Shown: positions 1-10,465 of the stretch, piece by piece
Position numbering within the stretch: position 1 is the stretch's first letter
Layout: every line of letters starts with the position of its first letter
Assembly (NCBI GenBank): GCA_020631735.1
Contig: CM036158.1
Location: 82,347,914 to 82,411,913, forward strand
DNA: 64,000 nucleotides
Direction of reading: 5' to 3'
DNA from: Saccharum officinarum
Taxonomy: Eukaryota; Streptophyta; Magnoliopsida; Poales; Poaceae
Made by a program: the position numbers and the translations under genes
Notes under the pieces: model-generated
Told to the model about the DNA's origin: nothing
What the model saw: only the letters and a program-made list of their open reading frames with translations
Database searches by the model: none

Positions 1-1490
1 TTGTAATCAGCAGGCACCGCCGTCTTGAGTTGGGAGACATGAAAGACAGGATGAATAGCTGTTGTTGCAGGAAGACGAAGCTTGTAGGCGACATTGCCGA
101 TGCGCGATGCCACCTGAAATGGGCCAAAAATTTTGAAGGCTAGCTTCTGGTTAGCACGCGGTGCAACCGAAGTTTAGACATAGGGTTGTAATTTGAGGTA
201 CACCCAGTCCCCTGCAGCGAACTGTCGTTCAGAGCGTCCCTTATCTGCTTGTGTCTTCATGCGCTTTTGAGCCCGAGCAAGGTGTTGCTGAATAACAGAT
301 TGCATGAGCGACCTTTCTTGTAACCAGTCAGCCAGAGAAGCTGCCTGAGTGGCATCAGCAGCTGTGACACCAAAATGCTTGGGATGATGTCCATAGAGTA
401 CGAAGAAGGGCGAATGACCCAACGATGAATGCCATGACGTGTTGTACCAGAACTCTGCCAGACATATCCAGTCGGTCCACTTTGCAGGAGAAGCACTGAT
501 AAAGCACCGAAGAAACGTTTCCAAACACTGGTTCACTCGTTCTGTCTGGCCGTCGGTTTGTGGGTGGTAAGCCGAGGACATCTTCAGAGAGACGCCAGCC
601 AACCGGAACAGCTCCTGCCAGAAACGACTGGTAAAGACCTTGTCACGATTCGAGATAATAGAAGCTGGTAGTCCATGAAGGCGATAGATATTGTGCAGGA
701 ATAACTTGGCGATAGACTGTGCTGTGAATGGATGTGCCAGAGGAACGAAATGGCTGTACTTTGAGAAACGGTCAACTATCACCAATATGCAATTCTTGCC
801 TTTGGACAGCGGCAAACCATCAATAAAGTCCATTGAAATGCTCTGCCAAGCCATAGAAGGCACAGGAAGTGGCTGAAGGAGACCTGGATACTTAGCTCGA
901 TCCGGTTTAGCTTGTTGGCAAGTGGGGCAGGACTTGACAAAGAGCTGGACAGCAGACTTGAGTCCCGACCAAGCAAACAAGCGCTTGATTCGTTGATAAG
1001 AAGCAGGGACACCTGAATGTCCTCCAATAGGTGAAGAATGAAAAGCTTCAATGATCTGTTGTTGCAGAGCACCATCGTTGCCCACCCAAATGCGGTCCTT
1101 GTAGCGAAGCAGGCCTTGGCGTAACCGAAAGCGAGGCTCAACATCTGGTGACAGTGCCAACTTAGACAACAAGGTCCTGCATTTTGCATCTTCCGAATAG
1201 CTGGCCTTGATATCATCAAGCCATACAGGTAGTGGAACAGAGATTGCCATCAGTTCAGCGTCCTGATCACGTCGTGATAGGGCATCTGCTACTCTGTTTT
1301 CTACTCCCGGCTTGTACACTATGCGGTACTGGAGTCCCAACAACTTTGTGAATACCTTCTGCTGCCAGGCTGTGTGCAACCGTTGGTCTGACAGATGTAC
1401 CAAGCTTTTTTGGTCAGTATAGATGATGAACTCGCCTAACTGAAGGTAAGAACGCCAGTGGTCAACTGCAATCAAGATAGCCATATATTC
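1..1490 (-). mobile_element. Ty3/gypsy retrotransposon pol fragment (RNase H, integrase, C-terminus)
   Basis: The minus strand encodes the C-terminal half of a gypsy-type pol. Reading from the gap there is an RNase H region ending near VADALSRR, an HHCC zinc-binding integrase N-domain (GGHSGV ... SCPTCQQAK), an integrase core with DFIDGLP and YHPQTDGQTERVN, and a C-terminal part with FGPFQV and [10 protein letters not shown] below position 173. Two lesions are visible. The second catalytic aspartate of the integrase core is replaced in the stretch IISNRDK, where family members normally have SDRD. A TAA stop at about 171-173 separates the core ORF from the C-terminal part. The protease and reverse transcriptase halves are missing because sequence beyond the N gap is unrelated. 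It is a dead fragment that runs off the left edge of the window. Confidence 0.93.
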
Positions 1491-1590
1491 NNNNNNNNNN
1501 NNNNNNNNNNNNNNNNNNNNNNNNNNNNNNNNNNNNNNNNNNNNNNNNNNNNNNNNNNNNNNNNNNNNNNNNNNNNNNNNNNNNNNNNNN
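1491..1590. other. Assembly gap (100 N)
   Basis: There are exactly 100 N, the usual placeholder for a gap of unknown length. The gypsy reading frame enters it from the left and does not re-emerge on the right, so the true distance and even the adjacency of the two sides are uncertain. Confidence 0.98.
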
Positions 1591-2480
1591 CTTGAGCTGC
1601 ACAGCGAGCAGGGTGACCACGCGGGAGAAGCCCGGCCGTTGGTGAACAAGAACTTCGACGACGCGCCTGCGCCACAGCCGCCGGCCCGGAGAAGACCAGG
1701 CTAGGTTTTCACCCAGTTATTGAACGCCCGTGGACGCAGCAGTGGACAGACTGACCAACAGCTTCAGCGACGCCTTCAAAGGTGCGTGGCACAGTCAGTA
1801 ACACACCGCGGCCGGGCCCGGCGTAACAGCAGGCAAGGTTTTCACCCAAACCGCCACACCACCACCGTTGAGATTCTGTGCCCGGCCAACTCGGAAGGCC
1901 GCCTTCACCGGAAGGTCACCAACAGCTTCTCAGACGACCGTGCCGAGGCCCGGGCCCCTTCACGCCGTTGACGAAGAACACCCTGCTCGCGAATCGAAGA
2001 TCAGATCAGGGGAGGGAGGGGCAGATCCGGCCATACAGGGCACGGATCCGCCGCCGACCTCCACACCTTCTATCGCCGGCGCGCCGCCACCACGCCGAAT
2101 CGCCATCACTGCCGAAGGATCGACAAGCAGGAGAGGGAAGAGGAAGGAGAGGGTCGGGCACGTAGCCAACTCCCCTCCGCCGAGCCTCCGCATGCCGCCT
2201 CTGCCACAGCGGCGCGCCGCCACCACAGCCACATCACTGCCGAGCGCCGCCCCGCCCCAGGATCTCGCACAGCTAGGCGTGAGGCCTCGCCGCACCATCC
2301 TAGGGGGCCACGCGGGCCTCCCGGGAGCCCCCTCCGGTGGCGGCGCGGCGGAGGGGATGGGACGCGAGCTGGCGGCGGGGTTAGGGTTGGGGCACCGAGT
2401 CGCCGTGCGGGGGCGACGCGGGGCAGTTCTGGTCTTCCAGGCTGTTTATCTGGTAATTCAGCTTTTACAATGATGTTTAA
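1591..2480. other. GC-rich segment of unknown origin
   Basis: This stretch is strongly GC-rich and rich in CCG/CGG and proline, arginine and alanine codons in several frames. Several overlapping frames are open only because GC-rich DNA has few stops. No domain, signal peptide or conserved motif was recognised in any of them. It could be the 5' end of a gene or cargo of a transposon cut by the gap. I assign no function. Confidence 0.4.
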
Positions 2481-3369
2481 TTACTCCATGCCTTGTTGCT
2501 TGGAGAGGAGGTGCACAGTATTCATGAACAAACTTCATGGGATCACATGAGGTCGGAGATGACGACAAGCAAGGTCGTGGGTGTAGGCATCGATGGTGAT
2601 CATGACGAGATGATGAAGAAGATCATGTGGATGAAACGACGAAGCATCCATGATCGAGGGTTCCCTGAAGGTCCGTGAACTTGGCCATGCACACAGGAGA
2701 AGATGAGGACAAAGCTAGTGTAGTCAATGTCAGACCCAAGTAGAGGCGCATGAAGACATTGGCCGGTGAGCAACGCAATCCAATCTTAGATCGGAAAAAA
2801 ACAAAAAAGAGCACCAATCAATTATTAACCACGCAAGAGAGAAAACCTTGATCAATAATCGAGACAAGACTCTCTAGTGGCCCCCATCAACTCGATCAGC
2901 AGCAAGTTGAGTAGTGCTACCCGATGGAGATCCTCATGGACGTTTTTCCTGGGGCGCACGTCGAAGTGCAAGCTTTAGGTTTTGTTTGGCCAATGATCTA
3001 AACTTGTGATATCATGTTGAAGACTAGAATGTATGGAATACTCAACTGTATTGCTCAACCTCGTGAATAGATTATATAAGATTACTTAGTTGGAAATGTT
3101 TGGTGCTTCTTGGGGATTCTTTGGCCATCGTGAAGTCATCGGATGAATTGCCGAGTAGATATATCTGAACCAAACGCTGCAGTTGTTCCGCAGTGGTACG
3201 AACTCAACCTGCTCCAACCCATCCCAGGGGTATCATAGCATGTCCAGAATCGAGGGGGAACATATTGGACGTAATAACTCCCATCGATTGGGGGCTCTGC
3301 CACCCTGCCTTTCGATCGATACACAGTTGAGAGACCGATCATGCAAGTAGCCCCTTAGAGATAAGACAG
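2481..3369. other. Intergenic, nothing recognised
   Basis: I see no conserved coding region, RNA gene or clear repeat ends here. Short open frames of 61-68 codons are present on both strands and look random. Confidence 0.4.
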
Positions 3370-3432
3370 ACATGAATTATAACGTTCCTAATCTACCACG
3401 TCCCGAGTCTTAACAGATTCACCAAAGGAGAT

Positions 3433-3657
3433 ATGAATGCGGGGGTTACTAAACCATTGATTCTTGATGCTAGTGATGACGAGGCCGTCGTAGATGACGA
3501 CCTGCTCGCTCATTTGATCAAGGATGTGTGGGAGGTGGATTTTGAGGACATGGACCCGGACACAAAATTATGTGATCTGAAGGCCACTGCACGAAAATCG
3601 AAATCTACCTCAGGAAAACATAAGATCGAGAAAAGGGTCATAAATAAAACCTAGTTT
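3433..3657 (+). pseudogene. LINE ORF1 C-terminal remnant
   Basis: A 73-codon open frame ends four bases before the ORF2-like start. It is acidic in the middle (DASDDEAVVDDD, DFEDMDPD) and basic at the end (KSKSTSGKHKIEKR). This fits the C-terminal region of a plant L1 ORF1 by position only. The CCHC knuckle and RRM usually found upstream in ORF1 are not visible, so the ORF1 body appears to be missing. Confidence 0.5.
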
Positions 3658-3661
3658 ACCA

Positions 3662-4323
3662 ATGAAAGGTTTCTTTTAGAATGGCAGAGGCTTATCGGAC
3701 CTTGCTAAATTCCGATATATTTCAGAGGCAGTAAAGGACCATAGTCTAGATTTCATTGCTATCATGCAAACAGGAAAACAAGACATGTCAAAGACGAATT
3801 TGTCACGACTCCCAAGAGGTGTGGATTTTGATTGGCATTGTCTTCCACCTCGTGGTAGATCTGGTGGAATCCTTCTTGGAGTCAATACAGAAATGCTACA
3901 CCTTTCCTTGATTTAGAAGAGGAGTTCTATATTAAATTCCATCTATGCAACAAGGCAAATAATTTCAAATGGATCCTTATGGCGGTCTATGGTCCAGCCT
4001 AGGACGATTTCAAATCATCCTTTTTAGCTGAACTAGTTAGAGCATGCCAACAAAATCCTGTGCCCACATTAATTGGTGGAGATTTTAATATTTTGAGATC
4101 TAGCAAAGATAAAAATAATGACATATACGTTGACGTTGGCCTTTCCAGTTCAATGCTGTTATTGACAGTTTTGATCTTCGAGAAATTGATTTAACGGGAC
4201 GACAATATACTTGGGCCAATTCACTACCTAAACCCACATACGAGAGATTGGATAGAGCTCTTATGTCAACTGAATGGGAGTTTAAGTATCCTTTAGTCTT
4301 GCTACAGGCCTTGGATAGGGGTG
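3662..4323 (+). pseudogene. LINE ORF2 endonuclease domain, broken
   Basis: This is the apurinic-endonuclease-like N-terminal part of ORF2. Visible blocks include NGRGLSDLAKFRYISEAV, LPPRGRSGGILLGVN, GGDFNILRSS and RQYTWANSLPKPTYERLDRA. The frame is interrupted by TAG stops and shifts. The motif that normally carries the catalytic glutamate (ETG-like) reads MQTGK here, so the enzyme would be inactive even without the stops. The domain is continued after the LTR insertion by VSDHTPLLLDTG at 6345. Confidence 0.85.
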
Positions 4324-6339
4324 TGTAAGGTCCAAATGGCTAGAGGGGGGTGAATAGCCTATTTAAAAATCTACAAGCTTCACTAAACAACCACGTTAGT
4401 ATAAAAGATGGCTAAGCTAATTCTAGCACTAGCTCAACTATACTATGCAAGCCACCTATACAAATTCTAGTGAAGCAAGGCTATGATCTCTAATACACAC
4501 CAGCAAGGCTAAGTCACTAAGCTACTTACTCCTATGTGATAAAGGCTACACTAAGCAAACTACACAAGGACTAGTATAAGAAAGTAAAAAGCAAGTGACT
4601 TGATTCTTATACCAACGATGTAGAGAAGCAATGCACTCGAAGAATCAATCACAATGAGCAATCACAAGAGAAATCCTCGGCAAAGAGATGACACAAAATT
4701 TTTTACCGAGGTTAACTTGCTTCCCGGCAAGCTACTCCTCGTTGTGGCGATTCACCCACTTGATGGATCAAAAGCTAATCAACTATCAAGAGTTGAACCC
4801 TCAGCGGGTGCTGCACATCCACTCACAAGATGGGATCCTCCAAGCCTCGTGCTTCACTAGAGTAGCCAATTCGCGAACTCCCGCGGAGAAGGCTCAAGAA
4901 CCCTCACAATCAACTTAGTGAGGCTCGAAACAATCTCCAAGGTCAAGCTCAACACCACCGCTGCTTCAAGTCATCTAGGTGTCGGGAAACACCAAGAGTA
5001 ACAAGCAATCCGCAGCAAACTCAAGAATCAAGTGCCACTAGATGCAACTCTCAATGCAATACACTTGAATCTCACTCAATCTCTTTAGAGTATGCAACCA
5101 AGCAAGGAGATGAGTGGAGGGGAAGTTCCTAGCTCAAAGTGTGCCTCAATATCTCAAATGTGCAAGAGAGAACCCAAGGGCCGGCCACCTCTTATTTATA
5201 ACATTTCACTCAAGAGCTAGCCGTTATCAACTTCACTGGACGATTTTAGCGTGTGTCGCGCAAGCCGACCGACGCTACAGGCGCGTCTGTCGCACCACCG
5301 AGTGGCCACATGTCCCGACCGTTGTGAGTTCACCGCGCTCGCGCTCTATGCATCAGACGCGTCTGTCGTGACCGACAGACGATGCCTCGCCACCGTCAGA
5401 CGCGGTCTAGTAGCCATTTTTGCCGAACGCTCGACGGACGCGTCCGCTACTGCACCAACAGACACGGTCCAGCGTCTGTCGCGCAATCCGCGCGCGCCAG
5501 AGCAAACCCTTTGTCGACAGACGCGGCAACAATGCCGCGCCCGTGTCTGTCGCGAAGTCGGTAGTGCGTCTGTCACACTCACCAGTGCCGCCTGTCTTAG
5601 GGTTGCCCGACAGACGCTGATGTCAGCATCTGTCGGTTCCAAGGCCGGCGTCTGTCGCCTGTATCTCTGCGAAAGTTCATCGTTTGAACGCTCCGCTTGA
5701 TCGCCCTTGTTCCTTATGAGCTACTCTTCATATGTGTATCACTAAAGCACATGTTTTAGCTCATGAAATACTTCCGTGCTTTCACCACTTTTTCAACCTC
5801 CGGCGCAATGGAAAATAGGCATTTCCTTTCCCCGAAAACGCCTCACTACCGCTCAAACACCGCCGCCTTCGCAAATGTGCCAACACCATCATGTGTAAAA
5901 CACTATGTGCATATGTGTTAGCATTTTCATAATTATTTTTCAAGGCGTTACGTTAGCTCTCTACTAGATCCTAATGCATATGCTCAAGATGATGACCTAG
6001 TAGCACTTGATTCACGAGCTAACCGTGATTGCCCCTCTTGATAGTCGGCTATCAATCCTAAACCCGGTCAATCACTTCTCTACTCATCTTAGACCGGCAA
6101 AAGCAAACTCTATGATTATACCTTTGCCTTGATCACTTTGTTCCATGTCCATCTCCTCATGCTTGATCACCATGACCATCATTTCATGTCCATGCACCAT
6201 CTCTATGTTATCTTGTGGCCACCACTCCATGCCACATGCACCTTCATCACATGTGTTGCTTATGCCTAACTTAAACCACTTAACACATGGCATTAGCAAC
6301 TTGATGTCATTAATTACCAAAACCAAACTTGGGCTTTCA
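4324..6339. mobile_element. Solo LTR inserted in the LINE, with 5-bp TSD
   Basis: The segment begins TGTAAGGTCC and ends GGCTTTCA, the TG...CA termini of an LTR. It is flanked on both sides by the identical 5-mer GGGTG (4319-4323 and 6340-6344). Removing the element plus one copy of the 5-mer restores continuous LINE sequence. No internal primer-binding site, gag or pol, and no second LTR copy are present, so it is a solo LTR left by LTR-LTR recombination. The family is unassigned. Open frames inside it are not genes. Confidence 0.88.
5240..5690. repeat. GC-rich CAGACGC/GCGTCTGTC clustered motif inside the solo LTR
   Basis: About 450 bp of the LTR is dense in short copies of GTCTGTCG, GACAGACGC and their complements, often as near-palindromes such as CAGACGCGTCTGTCG. 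Spacing is irregular. The block interrupts otherwise AT-balanced LTR sequence. Confidence 0.8.
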
Positions 6340-6344
6340 GGGTG

Positions 6345-8880
6345 TCGGACCACACACCCCTACTCTTAGATACAGGAACACCGATCTTTAAGGGGAATGG
6401 AAAATAGTTCAAACTTGAACTAAGTTTGTTCGCCCATGAGGATTTCAATGATCGAGTTATTGAGATCTGGAATAGGCCGGTGAAAGGTAGGAATTCAGTC
6501 CAACGTTGGAACAATAAGTGTAGCGCCTTACGAAGACACTTATGCGGATGGGCTTCCCATATTAGTGGAGTTTATAAGCAAAGAAAGGTCCAACTTCAAT
6601 CAATAGTTAATGACCTAGACATTGCTACAGAGGTCAGGGATTTGACTAAGGTCGAACTTCAATCAATAGTTAATGACCTAGACATTGCTGCAGAGGTCAA
6701 GGATTTGACTGAACCTAAACAAGAAAATCTTGCTCAATCTCGAGATCAACTGACTAAATTACTTAGAGAAAAGGAAATCAAGTACTATCAGAGGGCAAAG
6801 GAAAAAGATGTCCTTTTGGGAGATAACAACACTAGATACTTCCAAATGGTCGGCAATGGTAAACATCGGAAAAAGAGAATTTTTTTCCTTGATCATGAAA
6901 ATGGCATTATTGAGGGTCAGGCAAACCTAAAAGCCTATATCACTAGGTTTTATAAGGAACTTTTGGGAGAACCTGAGGTTAGTTCCTTTACTCTGAGGAG
7001 GACAAGGATCTTCGATATTCCTTAGGTTACTCAGACTGAGAATGACGTTCTAACCGTCCCCTTTACCGAGCAAGAAGTGCAAGAAGCGATTTTTGATATG
7101 AAACATAATAAAGCACCTGGTCTAGATGGTTTTTCAGCTGAATTTTATCAGAAATTCTGGAATACCATCAAAGGGGATCTAATGCAAATGTTCCATGACT
7201 TATATGTAGGGGATTTACCACTTTTTAGTTTGAATTTGGGGTAATTACCCTTATCCCAAAAGTCCAAGAAGCGAACGTGATCCAACAATATCGGCCGATC
7301 TGCTTGCTTAATATGAGCTTCAAAATCTTCACAAAAGTTGCAACCAATAGGCTAAATTCGGTGGCAGGTTATTAGTCCACTCAAACATCGTTCATGCGAG
7401 GACGAAACATTCTGGAGGGTGTTGTCATTTTGCATGAGACTATTCATGAGTTGCATCAAAAGAAACAGAGTGGGGCAATCCTCAAGATAGATTTTGAAAG
7501 GACGTATGATAAAGTTAAATGGCCCTTTCTCTTTCAAGCACTACGAATGAAAGGGTTTTCGCCCAAGTGGAATAAATTGTGTTAAAACTTTCATTTCGGG
7601 TGGGAGTGTAGCAATTAATGTTAATGACGATGTTGGGCATTTCTTTCAAACTGGGAAAGACCTTCAACAGGGCAATCCTTTATCTCCACCGCTTTTAAAC
7701 ATTGTAGCAGATATGCTAGCTATTCTTATGAATAGGGCCAAAGTAGACTGACAGATTAGTGGAGTAGTGCCTCATCTCATCGATGGTGGATTATCTATTC
7801 TACAATACGCTGACAATACAATTCTTTTTATGGATCATGACCTTGAGAAAGCCCGAAACATGAAGCTGCTGCTTTGTGCTTTTGAGCAAGTATCGGGTTT
7901 AAAAATCAATTTTCATAAGAGTGAATCGTTCTGTGTTGGAAATGCCCAAGACCACCTTGATAAATATGCCAAAATGTTTGGCTGTAAGTCTGGTGTTTTT
8001 CCAATTCGGTATTGGGGAATTCCTATACATTTTAGGAAGCTTAGGAATGCTGAGTAGAGGAAGGTTGAGGAACGTTTTGAGAGACGACTGGGTAGTTGGA
8101 AAGGGAAACATCTTTCAATTGGGGGACACTTAACATTGATAAATTCAGTGCTTAGTAGCCTACCAATATATATGATGTCCTTCTTTGCCCTGCCAAAAGG
8201 AGTCCAAAAGAAATTGGATTATTTTCGGTCTAGATTTTATTGGCAAGGCGGTGAGCAAAAAAAAAGAAATATCGTTTAGCTAAATGGAGCATATTATGTC
8301 AGCCCAAAGACCAAGGAGGTCTTGGAATTTATGATCTGCATATTAAAAATATTGCTCTACTTAGTAAATGGTTGTTCAAGTTACTTGCCACAGAGGGGAC
8401 TTGGCTGCAATTACTCCGCAATAAATATTTATGCTCAAAACCATTAATACAAGTGGAATGGAAAAATGGGGACTCACATTTCTGATCTAATCTTATGAAG
8501 GTGAAGCGAGACTTTTTCCGCTTTGGATCCTTCATTGTAAAGGATGGAACACAAGTACGTTTTTGGAAGACAAATGGCTAGGGAATTTGTTTTTACAGGA
8601 ACAGTACCCGTGTCTTTACAACATTAACATTGCTAGATCTAAACATGTTACCATTGCAGAGGTTCTTTCTGGTTCAGCACCAAACCTATCTTAGCGGAGA
8701 GACCTCATTGGTCCCAAATTAGTAGCGTAGAACAATTTGTTGCCTCGTATTGCTAATATAGAGTTGGCCCATGAACAAGATGAGTTTTACTGGAATTTAC
8801 ATCCAAATAGAAAATTCTCGGTGAAGTCACACTTTCAAGCGTTATTACATACTGACATCCCAAACATTAACAAACTCATT
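6345..8880 (+). pseudogene. LINE ORF2 reverse transcriptase region, broken
   Basis: RT motifs appear in order: HNKAPGLDGFSAEFYQKFW, RPICLLN, ILKIDFERTYDKVKW, LSPPLLNIVADMLA and LQYADNTILF. The catalytic YADD box reads YADN, so the second metal-binding aspartate is lost. Stops and frameshifts occur at about 7023, 7240, 7370, 7580 and 7750. The longest clean stretch is 6426-7025 (199 codons). It carries an internal in-frame duplication described separately. Confidence 0.88.
6587..6712 (+). repeat. 63-bp tandem duplication inside LINE ORF2
   Basis: Two adjacent 63-bp units (6587-6649 and 6650-6712) differ at only a few positions. The length is 21 codons, so the frame is kept. Each unit encodes QSIVNDLDIA followed by EV-DLT. 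Confidence 0.9.
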
Positions 8881-8886
8881 TGAAAA

Positions 8887-9321
8887 GTGAAGGCCCCACT
8901 GAAAATAAAAATCTTCTTGTGGTACCTACAACGAGGAGTCATATTAACAAAGGATAACCTAGTAAAGCGCAATTGGCAAAGTAGTAAAACTTGTTGCTTT
9001 TGTCACAAAGAAGAGAGAATTAAGCACTTGTTCTTTGACTGCCGGTTTGTCTGTTCAATTTGGTCTTTTATTCATATTTCGACAGGTCTTTTAAAACCCC
9101 ACAATATAGGTCATATGTTCAATGGTTGGCTAAGAGGTGTCAACAAAGATGTCAAGCTTTTACTCCTGCTAGGAGGAGCTACGACTTGTTGGTCTATTTG
9201 GCTCAGCAGGAATGATATTGTTTTTGAAAAGAAAAAACTATGTTTCTCCTATGTAGGTTATCTATTTGGTTATCCACTGGCTACGTACTTGGGCTATTCT
9301 GCAGAAGCCGGATTTGCATGA
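8887..9321 (+). pseudogene. LINE ORF2 C-terminal zf-RVT region
   Basis: A 144-codon open frame contains the typical plant L1 C-terminal block: KAPLKIKIFLWYLQRGVILT, then a CCFCHKEERIKHLFFDC zinc-finger-like motif, then SIWLSRNDIVF. This region is characteristic of the zf-RVT family found after RT in plant LINEs and in decayed copies. Confidence 0.85.
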
Positions 9322-9589
9322 TACAATTGTAGCGGTATCACAACAGTTGATGTAGGTGGTCAAGGATTTTTTTTCTCCCAGGCACATGGGTGGCGGTCTA
9401 GTTTACGAATTAATAGTCACTAAATTGTGGCATGTTTCTTCTCTTTTTTTTTTGGCTGTGTGCCTCATGTTAGACAGAGACCAGAAGTTGTCCTCTTTGG
9501 TTTTGTATCAAGTCGATGCATTGCTTCCGAGGTTTATATATAATAAGCTATATTTTTATATATATATAAAAAAAGCAATCCCTCCTTGG

Positions 9590-9712
9590 CCAGATATGCA
9601 GGCACTGTTGTTGTCCACGTTCCTAGGACCCATGCTTCCATGTCAGGGAGAGCGACACTGTTGTTGTCACCCTCATCGTTCCATCCTGGTGGCGTGGCTA
9701 GCTACAGACTCG
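9590..9712 (+). repeat. Dispersed repeat, inverted partner at 19800-19905
   Basis: The stretch starting GCCAGATATGCAGGC and including GGGAGAGCGAC and CATCCTGGTGGCGTG recurs in reverse complement at 19800-19905. The two copies share long blocks, separated by a short region that differs. The repeat family is not recognised. Confidence 0.75.
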
Positions 9713-10465
9713 TAGCAGGATCCACTGCTGCGTTTCTTTGCAAAAAGACAAGCACGGGTCTTGGGTCCAAAACAAGCGTGCACCTAGCAGCCTAGGGTCG
9801 GTCATTCCCACTGGCTTCACCTAAAAAGCTAGAAAAACTGGAGAAGTGACGTTTAGGCAGTTTCCTCCTTATCCTTAAAAGAATAAAAAACAGCTTCTCT
9901 TTGACATTCTCACGAAACTGTTTGTTAGCATTTGGCAGTGACTCGAGAAGCCACAACTGAAGCCCCACAGAATTTTAGGCTTTCAAGAGGCAGTTTCAAG
10001 ATGTGCACTCACAGCTGCCAGCGGGGCAGGGCAACCAAGACATATCTCCTGCTCAAGCAGAATTCAGTCCTTGTGACCTCTTATCAGCTCAAGCAGAAAT
10101 ACACTATAAATATAATCTCATGCATTATCAACAGATAACATTCGTAGACAAAGTCGCAAAAATCTTCTTGCGTGCATCTGTATAATTAATCTCTGGGCAA
10201 AGTAGCGAGTAAGTATTGTCTGGTACCTACATTTTTTTAAAACAAACGTTTACCTACACAATGCCTTGGCAAATCGCCACCGTTTCACTTAATGCTCTGA
10301 TTACTATATATGCACAGCAAAAATCCAGGATGTCCCTGATCGTCTATGGGTCTTTAGTACTGTACGTATGAAGTATGAACAAAATCTATTAACCGACAGA
10401 ACAGCATCAGGGGATCGCATCAGGGAAAGAGGCTGGCATCCAGTATAGTCATGGTTCTGTACCTA
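9713..10465. other. Intergenic; 3' flank of the PMT gene
   Basis: No coding feature is supported here. The part adjoining 10466 should contain the 3' UTR and polyadenylation region of the minus-strand methyltransferase gene, but I could not place the cleavage site. Confidence 0.4.

Larger units (their letters stand above)
3370..9575 (+). mobile_element. L1-type LINE (non-LTR retrotransposon), dead, split by a solo LTR
   Basis: The segments in order are the tail of ORF1, the ORF2 endonuclease region (3662-4323), a 2-kb LTR insertion (4324-6339), the reverse transcriptase region, and a zf-RVT-like region. It ends in an AT-rich 3' tail near 9570. The two halves join perfectly in sense across the insertion: DRG before it continues as VSDHTP after it. 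Multiple stops and frameshifts are spread through ORF2. The 5' boundary is approximate, and I did not find a target-site duplication. Confidence 0.88.
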
